From NCBI RefSeq assembly GCF_001649575.2, contig NC_051450.1:6950360-7014359 (forward strand): a DNA stretch of 64,000 nucleotides. Reading direction: 5' to 3'. Source of the stretch: Kryptolebias marmoratus. Taxonomy: Eukaryota; Chordata; Actinopteri; Cyprinodontiformes; Rivulidae. The translations under genes were made by a program, and so were the position numbers. Below the pieces are notes generated by a model. It was not told the origin of the DNA and ran no database searches. It worked only from the letters and a program-made list of their open reading frames with translations. Below, one piece after another: positions 23,263 to 34,730 of this stretch. Position 1 is the first letter of the stretch, and each line of letters opens with the position of its first letter.

Positions 23263-23990
23263 TGTTGGGTACCAGGTTGGGTTTGCTTTCTTTTCAGCTC
23301 TGACCAGCAGAGGGAGCCAGAGGCCGGTTTTCCTTGGGGAAGGTGCCAGTAGGTGCCTGCTGTACGCACCTGGCTCCAATCATCATCTAGAGGAGTATTT
23401 AAGCGGCAGGCTCCTGCTCTTTACCGCCAGAGTGTTTTACCAATTGTGGTACCTCCAGCCTTTCTACTGTTCGTCTCATTGCGATCGTTTCTTGTAGCCT
23501 TCTAGACCTTACCTGTTGTTTTGTGATTCCTTCCAGGACATCTTCAAGTTTCCTCAGAGACTTCCTGTGTTCGAGCCAAGAGGAGAGTCCCTTCGCGACG
23601 CAGGGAGCGAGACTCGCCGACAACAACCTGAGTCCGCCCCGAAACTCCCGGGAGCTCTCTCTCTCCCTCTCACTCACGAGTCTGCCCGTTTTCCTCATCC
23701 CTCTCCTAGTCAGCCTCTGCTCCAAGCCGCAGCCTGGAACCGGAACCCCTCCCTGACCGGAAATCATTACTACAAGTAAGCTCCGAACCCTTACAAGCAG
23801 CCTGTTTTCCTACGGTCGTTGAACTCACCCCCGCTCTCCGTTTGTGTGCAGCCAAACCAGTCTCCCACCGCAGCTTCCCGACTGCGGAGGATTAGAACTG
23901 TTTGATCTCTGTCAATAAATTTTTGAACTCATACTCTGCTTCTCTGTGAGTTTCTGCATGTGGACTCAGAAACTAAAACCCAGCATGACA
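23263..23990 (+). mobile_element. Solo LTR 3
   Basis: 728 bp starting TGTTGGGTACC and ending CAGCATGACA, flanked by TCATG on both sides (23258-23262 and 23991-23995). It carries a GTATTTAAG TATA-like box (near 23395), a GC-rich middle (23560-23760) and AATAAA (about 23915-23925) before the 3' end. The open frames inside it are LTR sequence, not a gene. Confidence 0.87.
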
Positions 23991-24224
23991 TCATGCAAGG
24001 AAACTGAAAATCACCCACAACTGTTTCAAGACTTTTGGAGGCTACCTCACGAAAGCTGTTCGCCAACTAGTTACAGGCCAGTGAGTTCCACCTGTAGGTC
24101 ACTCTCCCAAAAAGAAATGATGTGAAGTTCAAATTTAATGACATGTAGTTGGTTCCATTCAGTTCAACTTATTCCAATGCGACTAATTTTCAGATTGGTG
24201 TTGTCATTGTTTTCTTTTGCTTAT

Positions 24225-24440
24225 CTGGCCCTGGGGTGCAGGGGTAGCAGTTCTAGCAAGGAAGCCTACACTGTCCTCTATCCAGCCACTTCCACCAGCT
24301 CCTCTGGGGCGACCCCAAGGCTTTCCCAAACCAGTTGAGAGATATAATCCCTCCAGCTTGTCCTGGCTTGGCGCCAGGGTCTCATCTTTAAGGCTGAGCC
24401 TGGCTACCCTCCAAAGGAAACTTATTTCTTATTTCACCTG
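24225..24440. mobile_element. LINE-type fragment
   Basis: Contains 'ctctatccagccacttccaccagctcctctggggcgaccccaaggc' and 'ccctccagcttgtcctggc', phrases characteristic of the non-coding or endonuclease-proximal part of common fish LINEs. No terminus visible. Confidence 0.45.
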
Positions 24441-25180
24441 GTTCTTTTGGTCACTACCCAAAACTCATGACTATAGGTGAGGGATGGGATGTAGATTAAC
24501 TGGTAAAGCAAGTGCTTTGCTTTCTGGCTTAGCTCCCTACAACAGCTGATTGGCTGATCACATGCATCACTGCAGACGCTGCCCCGATCCGCCTGTCAAT
24601 CTTCTGCTCCCTCCTTCCCTCACTTGTCAGTAAGACCAATACTTAAACTCCTCCCTTGAGGCAAAACCTCAGAGGAGGTAGTCCACCTGTTTCTATCTGC
24701 ATTGGGTTTGCATCAAGAAATTTTGTGACTGATAGTTATTGGAGTCATGAATATACCTCAACACATATTTTCTTCTTTTCCATGTCCCATGTCCTAATAT
24801 GGCTGCCATGCTTCTTGACAGCAGCAGAACACTGCTGTGAAAAATGACATTAGTCCACAGCCATGTGTGATGTGCATATACAGTATGTATTTTGTGAAAA
24901 AGTAACATGCTTGTATTCAGTGCTTCGAATTTGACTAGACAGCTAAAGTTAATACAGTCAGCTTAATTCAAGAGCCAAATCCAACTAACCTAGGCTAAGG
25001 CTCCTTGAAATAAACCAACAATGGAGAAAATCTGAAAGGGAGCTAACCAGACCATAAGTATCCTTGGAAATACAGGTTATTGTCATCTTATTGGAGCTGA
25101 GATAAGACTTAACAGCATCACCTCAAGGTATTTTATTTAATATCACTGCCATAGGTTTTATCAAAGACATTTGGAGTTCT
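24440..25180. other. Non-genic stretch
   Basis: No supported gene or element boundary. Confidence 0.45.
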
Positions 25181-25322
25181 AATGTTTGCTCAGTGTCACA
25201 CAAGACTGTTGCTTTATTTAATCAAAAATGTGCGATGGTGGATCTCTCACAGCGGAGCACTAAAAGCAGACAGCAAAAAAGGTGTTAAACATATGGAAAA
25301 TGAAAAAAGCACCATGTCCACA

Positions 25323-25332
25323 GATAATAATG

Positions 25333-25403
<71 letters not shown>

Positions 25404-25410
25404 AATAATA
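25323..25410. repeat. Palindromic (AAT)n-(ATT)n-(AAT)n microsatellite
   Basis: About seven ATA/AAT units switch to nineteen or so ATT units and back to AATAATAATA. The switch makes the run self-complementary. Confidence 0.9.
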
Positions 25411-25534
25411 GGCTGTGATGAACTTTCAATCTGTCCAGGGTGTGACTTTTACACAATGACCGATGGAGATAGACACCAGCCACCCAGCAACACTAAATGG
25501 AAAAGCAAATGGTTGCATAGAAGTGAAGTGTGAA

Positions 25535-26115
25535 ATGAAGTGAAATTTATTTATATAGCACTTTTCAGCAACAAGGCAATTCAAAGTGCTTTACAACACA
25601 GAAACAACAATCAGGTACATAAACAAATACAGCAGGTACAAGCAAACATCATAGAAACATCATAATCAAATATAGATCAATCATGTATAATCTAAATGAA
25701 ATATAGGATAATCTAAATGAAATCATGAAACTAAACATATCTAAAACATGAGCTAAAACAGTCAAAATAGTAGCTAAAATAATCTAAATAAAATCATGGT
25801 AAAGTTAAAGCTGAACTAAACAACAATTAGGCTAAGACAGTCAAAATATGAGCTAAGATAAACTAAACTAAACTAAATGTACAGGAAGGCTAAATAAGCT
25901 AACATAAACTGAAACATGACAATGCTAAGCTAAGGGTACAAGTACCAGACTAAAAGTACCAGAGGCTCGATAGACAGCCAACATAATAATTACTTAGATA
26001 AATAAGCTATCATAAACTGCTAAACTAAAGGTAACAAGAGACTAACTAACTAACTAACTAACAGTACCAAGGCCCACTAACAGCCATCAGAATAATTACT
26101 AACATACTAAAATAG
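25535..26115. repeat. Dispersed repeat with 'tttatatagcacttttcagcaacaaggc' head and (GCTAA)-rich body
   Basis: Head at 25540-25600 resembles 31158-31215 ('ttatttgtatagcacatttcagcagcaaggc'). The body is made of short imperfect repeats such as 'agctaaa', 'aaactaaactaaa' and 'aactaactaact'. Confidence 0.55.
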
Positions 26116-26160
26116 TGAAGGGGGGAGCGGGATAACAGAGATGACTCAGAAACAGCGGAA

Positions 26161-26240
26161 GGTGTGTGTGTGTGTGTGTGTGTAGAGGCAGTGGAAGACG
26201 ATGTTGTGCATGTTGTATGAGTGTGTGTGTGTGTGCGCGC
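26161..26240. repeat. Two (GT)n microsatellites
   Basis: GT runs at 26162-26183 and 26219-26242, the second with CGCGCG interruption. Confidence 0.85.
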
Positions 26241-26647
26241 GTGTTTTGATATATGAATGGCTAAAACAGCACAAAGTATGCAGAAATTGTTAGATTGCTA
26301 AAAAAAAAAGCTATGGAAAAATGAGAAACAGGAACAATTATAGTGCTCATAGAGTTCACACAATGAAACAAGTAGTCGATTGAAAATAAATACTATTGTT
26401 ATTAACAATAAGAAGAATGGAAAGAAAAAAAATAATGAATGTAATATGTAAAATATGTAAAACCTTTTTAATGAGCTGACATCTCCTCCCTCTGGGCTAA
26501 ATGAAACTCAGCTCCATGTTTTACACACTGTTTGGTTTCCACACCTGCACATGTGAAGCTGTAACAACAATGGACTTTAACAAAACCCAGTCACTCATAA
26601 AGCAGGTAGTGCTCATCATTGTTACCATCAGAGATGTGAAAACTGGA

Positions 26648-26650
<3 letters not shown>

Positions 26651-26691
<41 letters not shown>
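26651..26691. repeat. (CT)20 microsatellite
   Basis: Uninterrupted CT run of 20 units. Confidence 0.95.
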
Positions 26692-26694
<3 letters not shown>

Positions 26695-26699
26695 CCAAC

Positions 26700-27137
26700 A
26701 GTCACAAAGCTCTGGCAACAACCCCCCCCCCCTTCTCGTGCATTTGCACAGCTTTCATTGTGAAAGAACAGCAGACACACGAAGCCTTGGAGGAGGTGCC
26801 GCTTTATTTTTAAAAATCAATCAGACAGACAAACTGGTATGAAATGGCAGGGAGATAATGTGATGGTGTGGTGACCTTTAAACACGGCCTGCCGCTACAT
26901 CCCAACCACGGAAAAACCATGACCTTTGTAGTACCATTACAGAAGCCTCTAATCTGAAAGGTGGGGGGACAGGGAGACACACTTGTACACATATGTAATT
27001 TACACACACACATTTAGTCTTGTATCGAAGATCCTTCATGCACAAGTTGGAAGAAAAAAATACATTTGCACAGAGAATACTGACATGTAGATTAATTTAT
27101 TTGTGTACAAACAGGCAAACATGAACACACATTATTG

Positions 27138-27168
<31 letters not shown>

Positions 27169-27740
27169 AGGAGACATGCTGTCTGACTGATCCACACAAA
27201 CACACACACTGCAGCTTTAATGTTGGATGCAAAGGCCAGATGTGATAATGGCTTCCTGTATGTTAATGCTGCTCTCTCTCCTCAGTATTCCTGTCAGGGA
27301 GTGATCACATCATTTTGAATTGCAAAATGCCAAAAGTGGAATGACATATTATTTGTAATTCAATTGGCAGGGTGCATTTAGAGAAAATACAGAAAAATAT
27401 CCCGCAGAGTGCTGGGATGGAATAATTATGTGCAGTGTTGCAAGTGTGTAAATATGAATGAGTAGATTAAATAGGAAGAGAAGCAGCCGTAAATGTTACT
27501 GTAGAGGAGAGAATGGATCAATATGCATTGATTATCTTCTGTCTGTTAGGAATAATTGGTGTTGTTTGAATGAGTGACATGATGACACGAAGTCACAAGT
27601 GAGCAAAAATTAGAATATCATTGATTTCAGATAAAGTGTACAGTTTAGAGTCAGTTTAGTTCCCACAATGTGATTGTTCACTGTGCTGCTTTCTGATATC
27701 AGTCAGCACAAGTGCACACATAAAAAAAAACTAGAACAAT
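26700..27740. other. Non-genic, apparently single-copy stretch
   Basis: 27200-27560 is not obviously repetitive and has TAAT-rich phrases ('ttatttgtaattcaattggc'). It could be tested as a conserved non-coding element, but nothing in it proves function. Confidence 0.35.
27138..27164. repeat. (CA)n microsatellite
   Basis: Uninterrupted CA run of about 13 units. Confidence 0.95.
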
Positions 27741-27744
27741 TTGT

Positions 27745-28205
27745 AGTTTCTGTGAAAATGCAGTGTGAATGCTGAAATTTAATGATGAAGGATAAGTTGC
27801 TAAAGTTAAGGCAAAGAGCACAGAAGCTAAAAGCAATGATAACATTTGAAGCGGGTGCTAAAAGTGAAAAGAAACACACGGGTAGCTAAGGTCTAAAAGG
27901 AGCACGAGGATCGCTAAAAGTTAAAACAGCAAAAGACTAGGTAAAAAGCTTAAATTACCATAAGAAGACAAAACTCAAGCAAGTATGTTGAAGCAGATTT
28001 ATAAGAGAGAATGTTTTAAAGGAAATTAAAAAATCTAATTCTGTTTCTATGGGAACAGTTCTAGTATGTAAGGTAAACATTTTGCGACGTATAAAAGTTA
28101 CAAAAAACAAAAGTCAAAGCACCCATCTCCTGCATGAGCTGATATAGAAATGGCAATAACAACACAAAGCAGGCAGAAATTGATTACAAAAACGTTTGGA
28201 AAAAT
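27745..28205. repeat. Dispersed repeat family C, copy 1
   Basis: Phrase set 'gtgaaaatgcagtgtgaatgctga', 'agctaaaag', 'gttacaaaaaacaaaagtcaaagcacc' and 'aacacaaagcaggcagaaattg'. The same order is seen at 33880-34448 and partly at 26245-26330 and 49430-49900. Confidence 0.65.
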
Positions 28206-28729
28206 ATAAAATGGGAAAAAAATAGTGTGATAGTACATTAAAGAATTGAAAGATAGAAAATTTCCTGTCAAACACAATTTAAACTGATTGTTTCACATTT
28301 TGACGAAGTCTAGAAGAGCATCAACACAAACCAGCCATGAGAAAAAACACAGAATACTTCTGAATTGGCTAATTTTTTTTACAACCCAAACAGAGCAGCG
28401 TAGGATTTAATTCATGTTTATTCATATGATTGACAGGTGTTAGACCACACCCCTTGATTGACTGCTCATTTGGGCTAATTCTGTTCAGCTCAAAGACCAA
28501 AACCTTCAGCCAGTGAAAGTGGGCATAACAAGGCATCCTCTGTGCTGGTATTTACAGACCATAGACTGTGGTACAGACTGCAGACACAGCAATGGCGGTT
28601 AATAGCATAAACGCAATGTTTGTTTTTTTCATTCTTTTTAAAAATGTAATAAGTAGGATTTTATAATATATGTATAATGTGTTAGCCCATCCACCCAGTA
28701 TCACTACCAGCTGCCACTGCTTGTAGATG

Positions 28730-28850
28730 TGCATCCAGTAATTACTTTCTGAATCTGTCCAGTGGTTCACGAGATATTTTGCCAACAGACAAACACACAC
28801 AGACAGAGGCGAAAACATTATTGCTCTTTGGTCTTCTGTGGCGGGAATAA
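28730..28850 (-). repeat. Dispersed repeat family A, copy 2
   Basis: Reverse-strand match to family A: 'ccagtggttcacgagatattttg', 'cagacagaggcgaaaac' and 'cttctgtggcggg'. Confidence 0.65.
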
Positions 28851-28859
28851 TGACTCCCA

Positions 28860-29980
28860 ACTTGTTTTTCTCTTTTTTTAGGAGAGGCGTTAGAGAGCGG
28901 AGGATGGGTGGATGTATGAAACTCAGAGTGAAGCACAGCCATCAGGACCACAGTAACTCAAGAACTGCTGGATAGTTGGTCCAACACTGACATCTACTGG
29001 TGCTGTGATTGCACCCTGCAGGCCAGCCTCCCTACAGTAAATAAAGGCTCAGATCACATGATGTAAACGACTGTTCCATGTGTACACAGCCTCTGCTTAT
29101 GATCCATTTGCTCTGTGTTCTGCTGGTAACCTAAAACCGGGAGGCAGCACAGTGTAACTGTGCAGCCATGTGCTGACAACACTGAAGTCTGTCTCTGACA
29201 AATACACAAAACTACAGCAGTTGGAGCTTTGAGATGTGAGCTAAAGCACAGAGTGACTGAAAAACATTTTTCCATCAAGTTCTTTGAAAAACCATTCAGT
29301 CGGAAAAGCCACTGGGATCGGAACTGGTACTTACAGCTCCAAACGGGCTCTTCACAAGTTGTCCTAAAGCCAGCATCTTGTAGACCCTTTCTTGGCAGTG
29401 CACATTATTTTGTTGCCAACCTCTGCCCATTTTGTACCCACTTTGGTAGCCGCCCCTACATTTATGATTTAATCTGCTCGAGTACACTTTTAAAATGAAG
29501 ACAGGCAGATTTGGACCAGTTTTTTTGTTTGTTTTTTAAATAATATCTTTTGTGTGTTTTTTAGACCTGAATTTGTTTTCTATCAGAAGAGAGCTCCAGT
29601 TCCAGCACTCTTGAGACTGGTTGGAGATGCTCGACACAACTCTGCGACTAATTTTAGAGAGAGAAAAAAAACCATTGCACAAATTTTTGAATGTGTACAC
29701 AAGGAAATTAAGAATCCCTGTGTACGATTTGGACAATAAGGTACAGAGTTAAGAAATATGGATCCAAAGGCTCTGAGCCAGTTTTCTAAAAACTGGCTCT
29801 TTAAAGATCTGTCCACGATGGAACTAAACAAGCCAGCTATTGTTGGCAAGCTGAGCCAAATGAGCTGGTTTTGAGAAAAGTCCTCAGGAAGCTCCATCAC
29901 AGGTGGATGTACTGTTCTCACCGAATAACATAACATTATAAAGGTGTTCAGTTATTGGGGGAGGGGGAGCTGTTATAAAC
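28860..29980. other. Non-genic stretch
   Basis: No supported gene. 29395-29530 ('cattattttgttgcc…ctgctcgagtacacttttaaaatgaagacaggcagatttggacc') resembles 18395-18490, suggesting another old dispersed repeat. Confidence 0.45.
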
Positions 29981-29981
29981 A

Positions 29982-31009
29982 TATAGTGCCTATAAAGAGT
30001 ATTCACTGTTTTTTGCTTTTATTGCTGTCAAAAATCAGTCACAGTCAATATAAATTTGGCATTTCTGAGAAAAAAAACCTTCAAAGAAGAGTTATTTGTG
30101 GTAATAGCAATTAATTAAAAATATATAACGTAAAATAAGTGACAACATAAATATTTGCCCCCACTTCACATCAGTATTAGGTACAAGAACCTTTGGCTGC
30201 AATCACAGCACTGAGTCTCAGGGGATAAGTCTCAGTCTTCAATCAGTCTTCCACATCTGGCTACTGGAATTTTACTCCATTCTTCTTTACAAAACTGCAT
30301 GTGGATCAGGCATGAAGGCATCTTGTCTGATGGCCAAAAAGCTCCAATTTGGTGTCATCAGACCACAGAACTTTCTTCCACTTAAACATGGAGTCTTCCA
30401 CATGCTGTTTGGCAAACTTTAGTGGAGATTTACTCTGAGTTTTCTTCAACAGTGGATTTCTGTTTGTCACTCTCCCATAAAGCTCAGACTGATCGACAGT
30501 TGTTGTAGTTCAGTCTCTCCCATCTCACCTGCTGAAGTGAGAGCTCACAGGTGTCTTAGTGGTCTCTCTCACTATTCTCCTTCTTCACGATCACTCAGTT
30601 TGTGAGGACCACCTGCTCCTGGTAGATTTACACGTCTCATATTCCTTCCATTTCTTGACGGTGGATTTAACAGAACTCTTGGGGAAGTTTAGGGCCTTGG
30701 AAATCCTTTTTGGATCCATCCCCTGACTTGTACTCAATAGTCTTTTCTCTGAGTTAAATTAGGACAGCCACGAATATTTATGCAGTCACTTACTTTACAT
30801 TGCACTTACTTTACAGTCACTTATTTGTATTTAATTGGCATTAGTATGTAGAGATTTGATTTCACTTTGTCATTGAAAAGGGTTGTTTTTATTTATTTAT
30901 TTATTTATTTATTGGCAAAAAGGTCCATTCACAATTACCTGCATTGATATATGACAGCAATAAAAGCATAAACTATTCAAGGGGGTGAATACTTTGTAGA
31001 GGCACTGTA
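29982..31009. mobile_element. Non-autonomous Tc1/mariner-type element
   Basis: Ends TATAGTGCCTATAAAGAGTATTCA and TGAATACTTTGTAGAGGCACTGTA are inverted repeats with TA at both sides. The interior (30180-30740) is the antisense of a decayed transposase-type region with phrases common to fish mariner-like copies ('ggctgcaatcacagcactgagtctcaggg', 'tcagaccacagaactttcttcca'). No intact frame. Confidence 0.8.
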
Positions 31010-31157
31010 TTAGTTAGAGCACGTATTGCAGTGTAGCCCCAGAGTTGAACATTTTCCCACTTTGTGTGAGGTTTTTCCCACTCTTGTTGTTTGTGTCGTT
31101 CTGGTAAAAAGGGGCATAAAGTTGTTTTTAATGCTTGTTTATTGCATCTCAGATCAA

Positions 31158-31545
31158 TCAATCAATCAAATTTTATTTGTATAGCACATTTCAGCAGCAA
31201 GGCATTTTAAGGTGCTTTTCATAATTAAAAAAACAAAATAAAAACAGCATGTGACGTTGAATAAACAGTAAGAAAGAGAAAAACATCGAAGACATCAAAA
31301 ACCCGCACTCTAACCCTAATTTAGCCATAAGCAACTCTAAACAGATGGGTTTTAAGTTGAGAATTAAAGGCAACCAGTGTTTCAGCTGTTTTACAGCTGT
31401 TTTACAGCTGAAACACTGGCTGAGGCTGCCAGTCACCCACGGCTTGTTGTTTGGGAAGCACTGGATTTCTCTGCTGGGTATGCAACTGTCAGCACAGGAG
31501 TTGATGTAATCCGTGATACAATCTGAGACCTTCAATGTCCATCTC
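31158..31545. repeat. Dispersed repeat with an internal hairpin
   Basis: Head 'aaatcaaattttatttgtatagcac' as at 25540. At 31376-31417 the stem AGTGTTTCAGCTGT / ACAGCTGAAACACT forms a perfect 14-bp hairpin around a short loop. Confidence 0.6.
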
Positions 31546-32790
31546 CATAGGACTCACAGAACATGTTCCAGTCCGTTGTTTCAAAGCGACGCTGCAGATG
31601 CCTCCTGCGGTACATATAAGAGAGGACTAAAGCAAGGGGATTAGCCAGTTTGACGTCCTTATCATTCACTTAAGGCTGAAGGACAAGTTGGGCTCACCTG
31701 AAGAAAACTGAACAGACTACACGTAACATTGCCAATTCATGTGAACTAAATTCACACTCCAAACAGAAGACATTTAGATTCAGCAGACAAAATCATGCAT
31801 TGAATAATTGTGTAGTGTTTGTTTAATGTGCTTTCTGCTTTTGTTGGGCTTTTGTTACATCATCAACCCACACTACAATCTCTAATGACCTGTTTAGATA
31901 TCAATATACATGATTTTTTTTTTTTTTTGTCAGAACGATGTTCTTACACATTAGAATTGAAATTACAGATGTCTAAAACAATGTAACAAGTAAGATTACA
32001 GTTCAAGGTTTCCAAAACTGATATTGTATTATTTTATGGCCCAAGGCCATTTGGTTTGTAAAATGTTGTGCAGTTACAGGTTGTTGATCTGCTGGCCCTG
32101 TTATGTGGTTCCACATCTTGATTGGCTGGCCTCTTCTGACTCCTCCCAAAGGACACCCCTCTGTCTTCTGGTTCGACTGTTTGTCTCACGCTCCTCCAAC
32201 CACAGAAGTGGCCCATCTATTTAAACCCACTCTACCTGTCCATGGGCACGGCTGTGATTTAAGCAGACCAGTTTGTCTCTTTGTTATTTGAACTGGGCTC
32301 ATTAGTTTCAAAATATTTGTTAAATCAAACTTGTCATTGCCAGGTTTATTTGTGACCAAGTGTTCAGTTTGGTGTTTCTTTTTATGCACACTGTAAAAAC
32401 CTATTAATGTTACTTCTTCTTTTCCCTGGTTAAAAAAATGAGAGAGAACTAAGTAAGAACTGTCCAGTTTAATACTTCCCAGTTAAAACAACAAATCATT
32501 TCAGATGTTCTTTTGATAACATATTCAATTGTCTCATTTATGTTTCAGGCTCTCAAATCCACATTTCCACAGCTACAGATATCCAGTAAATATGTGAAAC
32601 AGAATTCTTTCCAGGAGAAACTCTTATTTCAGATGCCTACAGCGTAGTTGGTACTACTCATAACTTTATTTTCTCCCCATTATGTTAAATGGCTTACCAT
32701 CAAGTTCTTGATCAAAAATCATTTTGTAGATAAAATGCAGCCCGTTAAAACTGTGTTGTGAATCACAATCTTTATTACCCACCCCCCAAA
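31546..32790. other. Non-genic stretch
   Basis: No supported gene. 32095-32300 has a CCAAT-type element (gattggctgg), a TATTTAAA box and CpG content resembling an LTR promoter, but no TG…CA ends or target duplication were found. Confidence 0.4.
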
Positions 32791-32799
32791 GTCAAAAAG

Positions 32800-32990
32800 T
32801 GAATTTTTCCCCTCCGCGTTTGTGTTCATTTGTCTGTCTGTTAGCCTAATATCTCATGAACCACTGCACAGATTTTAACGAAATTCTCAGAAAGTAATTA
32901 CTGGACATACATCTACAACTGATTAACTTTTGCAGTCAAGATGGCCTCCATAGGTAAGCAACCTAAAAGCACACAAATGCATTTATTCAA
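32800..32990 (+). repeat. Dispersed repeat family A, copy 3
   Basis: 'atctcatgaaccactgcacagattttaacgaaattctcagaaagtaattactgg' then 'acatctacaactgattaact' and 'caagatggcctccata'. Confidence 0.7.
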
Positions 32991-33159
32991 GAAATGCGGG
33001 GATTTTATTTAGCATTTAGGGAATCTTTTTCCTTCACCTAAGTAAATTTAAGCAATACTCAGCAACACTGTCTTATTCTTTTTAAACACATCAGAAGCCT
33101 AAACAGCATTCTGTGCAGGAAAACAGGGACTGTCTCTGCTTTGTTCTATAATAAATCTA

Positions 33160-33232
33160 CTCTTCCTTCCTTCCTTCTTTCTCTTCTTCCTTTCCTTCTG
33201 TCTTCCTTCGTTTCCTTCTTTCCTCCCTTCCA
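33160..33232. repeat. (TTCC)n imperfect microsatellite
   Basis: Pyrimidine-only run of CTTCC/TTCC units broken by TTTCTC. Confidence 0.85.
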
Positions 33233-33879
33233 CCCTATAGCAGAGTGCAGTTTTGAGCCTCTCAGTTAAATCTGAAACTTCCGCATACAAGCGCTCAACA
33301 TTTCCGCTGAATCAGAAGAAAAGTAGCTTTATTACTACCGGAAGTAGGTTTATGTTGTACCACAATAAGAGCCTGAATTATTTTTCAATTTAATCAATCC
33401 ATCATAGTTGCAGAGGAATACGATAGTAGTTGCCTTTGTTTCTTATCAGTATATACACTTGAAATTAAAACTTTAACAAAAAACTTTAAATTCATAACAT
33501 TAGTAATGTAACGACATTTGCAAGTTTTTGTTAAAAACTGATCTGGGCTATTTTTTCTCTCACTTTTATTTCCCCTGTTATGTTGTCACTACATTAATTT
33601 ATGTTTGGTAAAAGCTAGCCTAGAAAAAAAAGGTTTATTTTAACATTTTGAATGGTCTCTGTTTCCCATGTTTTAATATCAAATGCAGTCATTTTAAGAA
33701 TCTTTTTTTTCATAAGAAAACAAACTGTTTTCTTGAAACGTGTCTCATCTGTTAGTCTTTATATGTGGTAAATATGTGAAGTAGACGGAAGATGGGAACA
33801 CCTGAAAGTTATCCGAATTCCTTTTTATGATATTGTTTGGTACAAATGAAAAGAAAATGTCTTTTTTTTTGTAAAAATG

Positions 33880-34448
33880 CAGCGAATACTGAATGACTTT
33901 GCTGAAGAAGCTGAAACTGAGTTGTTCAACTTAAAATAAACAGAACACTAACTAAAATGAATAAACATGGTAGCTAAAAGTTAAAAGCAGCAAAACACTA
34001 ACTAAATAAAGCAAACACTTGCTAAACACTAAAAAAGGCGAGCTAGAAGCTAAAGTAGCAAAAAATAGCTAAAATAGCAAAAGGCTAGCAGTAAGCTAAA
34101 GTAGCAAAAGGGTAGATAAAAGCTAAAAGCAGCAAAAAGCTAACTAAAAGTAGCTGACATATTCCTATTTTTACCAGAGAAGAAAAAGGCTTGAAGTAAG
34201 TATTAAAAAGATCGCTATACGCAGCATATTTCAAATAGAAGAATATTTTTGAAGGAACTGAACAGGCCTCAGTGTATGTCTATGGGGGAAATATTTGTAA
34301 ATTGAAAAAGTTTGCTTGAAAAAATTAGGTTACAGAAACCAAAAGTCATAGCACCTGATTCTTGATTGAGCTGAGCATTTCAATATATAAATAGTTAAAA
34401 CAGCACAAAATAGGCAGAAGTAGTCTGACTGAAAAAAAAAAAAAAAAA
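33880..34448. repeat. Dispersed repeat family C, copy 2, poly(A)-ended, next to snx7 promoter
   Basis: Phrases as at 27745: 'atgcagcgaatactgaatgactttgctgaag', many 'agctaaaag(c)agcaaaa' units, 'gttacagaaaccaaaagtcatagcacctga'. It ends in a run of 17 A (34432-34448), under 200 bp from the snx7 ATG. Confidence 0.7.
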
Positions 34449-34646
34449 CGTATTCAGGAAAACTGCTGAAATATCTGCATTGACTAAGTCGCTTACTTGG
34501 TGCTTTTATTTTGAAAGTCCCTTAGAGGAAGTGAAGTGAGTCGGTTCGTCGCTGTTGTGGTTCTGCTGCTCAGAAGTTCCAAGTTTGCCTCTGATGTGCT
34601 CACTGGAATAAGTCGAAGTGGAAAAAAAAAAAAGTTGGAAAGTGTT
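34449..34646 (+). promoter_or_regulatory. snx7: Putative snx7 proximal promoter / 5' UTR
   Basis: About 200 bp between a poly(A)-ended dispersed repeat and the snx7 ATG. It is non-repetitive as far as I can see and locally richer in G+C (TCGGTTCGTCGCTG) than its surroundings. No clear TATA box was found, and the transcription start cannot be fixed from sequence alone. Confidence 0.4.
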
Positions 34647-34730
34647 ATGAGCGGACACACGGTCCCTGCGGACATTTCAGGACACATGTTGGACTTTGAC
34701 GAGGACGAGGACCTGGAGGTTTTCAGTAAG
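34647..34730 (+). CDS. snx7: snx7 coding exon 1 (residues 1-28)
   Basis: Starts at ATG 34647 ([10 protein letters not shown]) and ends with the acidic motif [13 protein letters not shown], which matches the LDEDEDDLEVFSK stretch near the N-terminus of the long vertebrate SNX7 isoform. The donor is AAG|GTAAGG, phase 0. The frame stays open upstream to a GTG at 34536, adding 37 codons with no ATG, so 34647 is the first in-frame ATG. The upstream part is most simply 5' UTR, although a non-AUG extension cannot be excluded from sequence alone. Confidence 0.9.

Noticed and set aside
23399..23779. Several overlapping open frames on both strands
   Set aside because: They lie inside solo LTR 3, whose GC-rich centre gives long chance frames.
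26651..26691. (CT)n run giving Ser-Leu repeats in translation
   Set aside because: Microsatellite artefact, not coding.
32095..32390. LTR-like promoter segment with CCAAT and TATTTAAA
   Set aside because: No TG…CA boundaries or matching flanking duplication could be found.
1..34600. Search for mir-137, which lies upstream of SNX7 in mammals
   Set aside because: Looked by eye for the mature sequence core (TTGCTTAAGAATACGCG) on both strands and did not find it; the locus, if conserved, is outside the window or in a gap.
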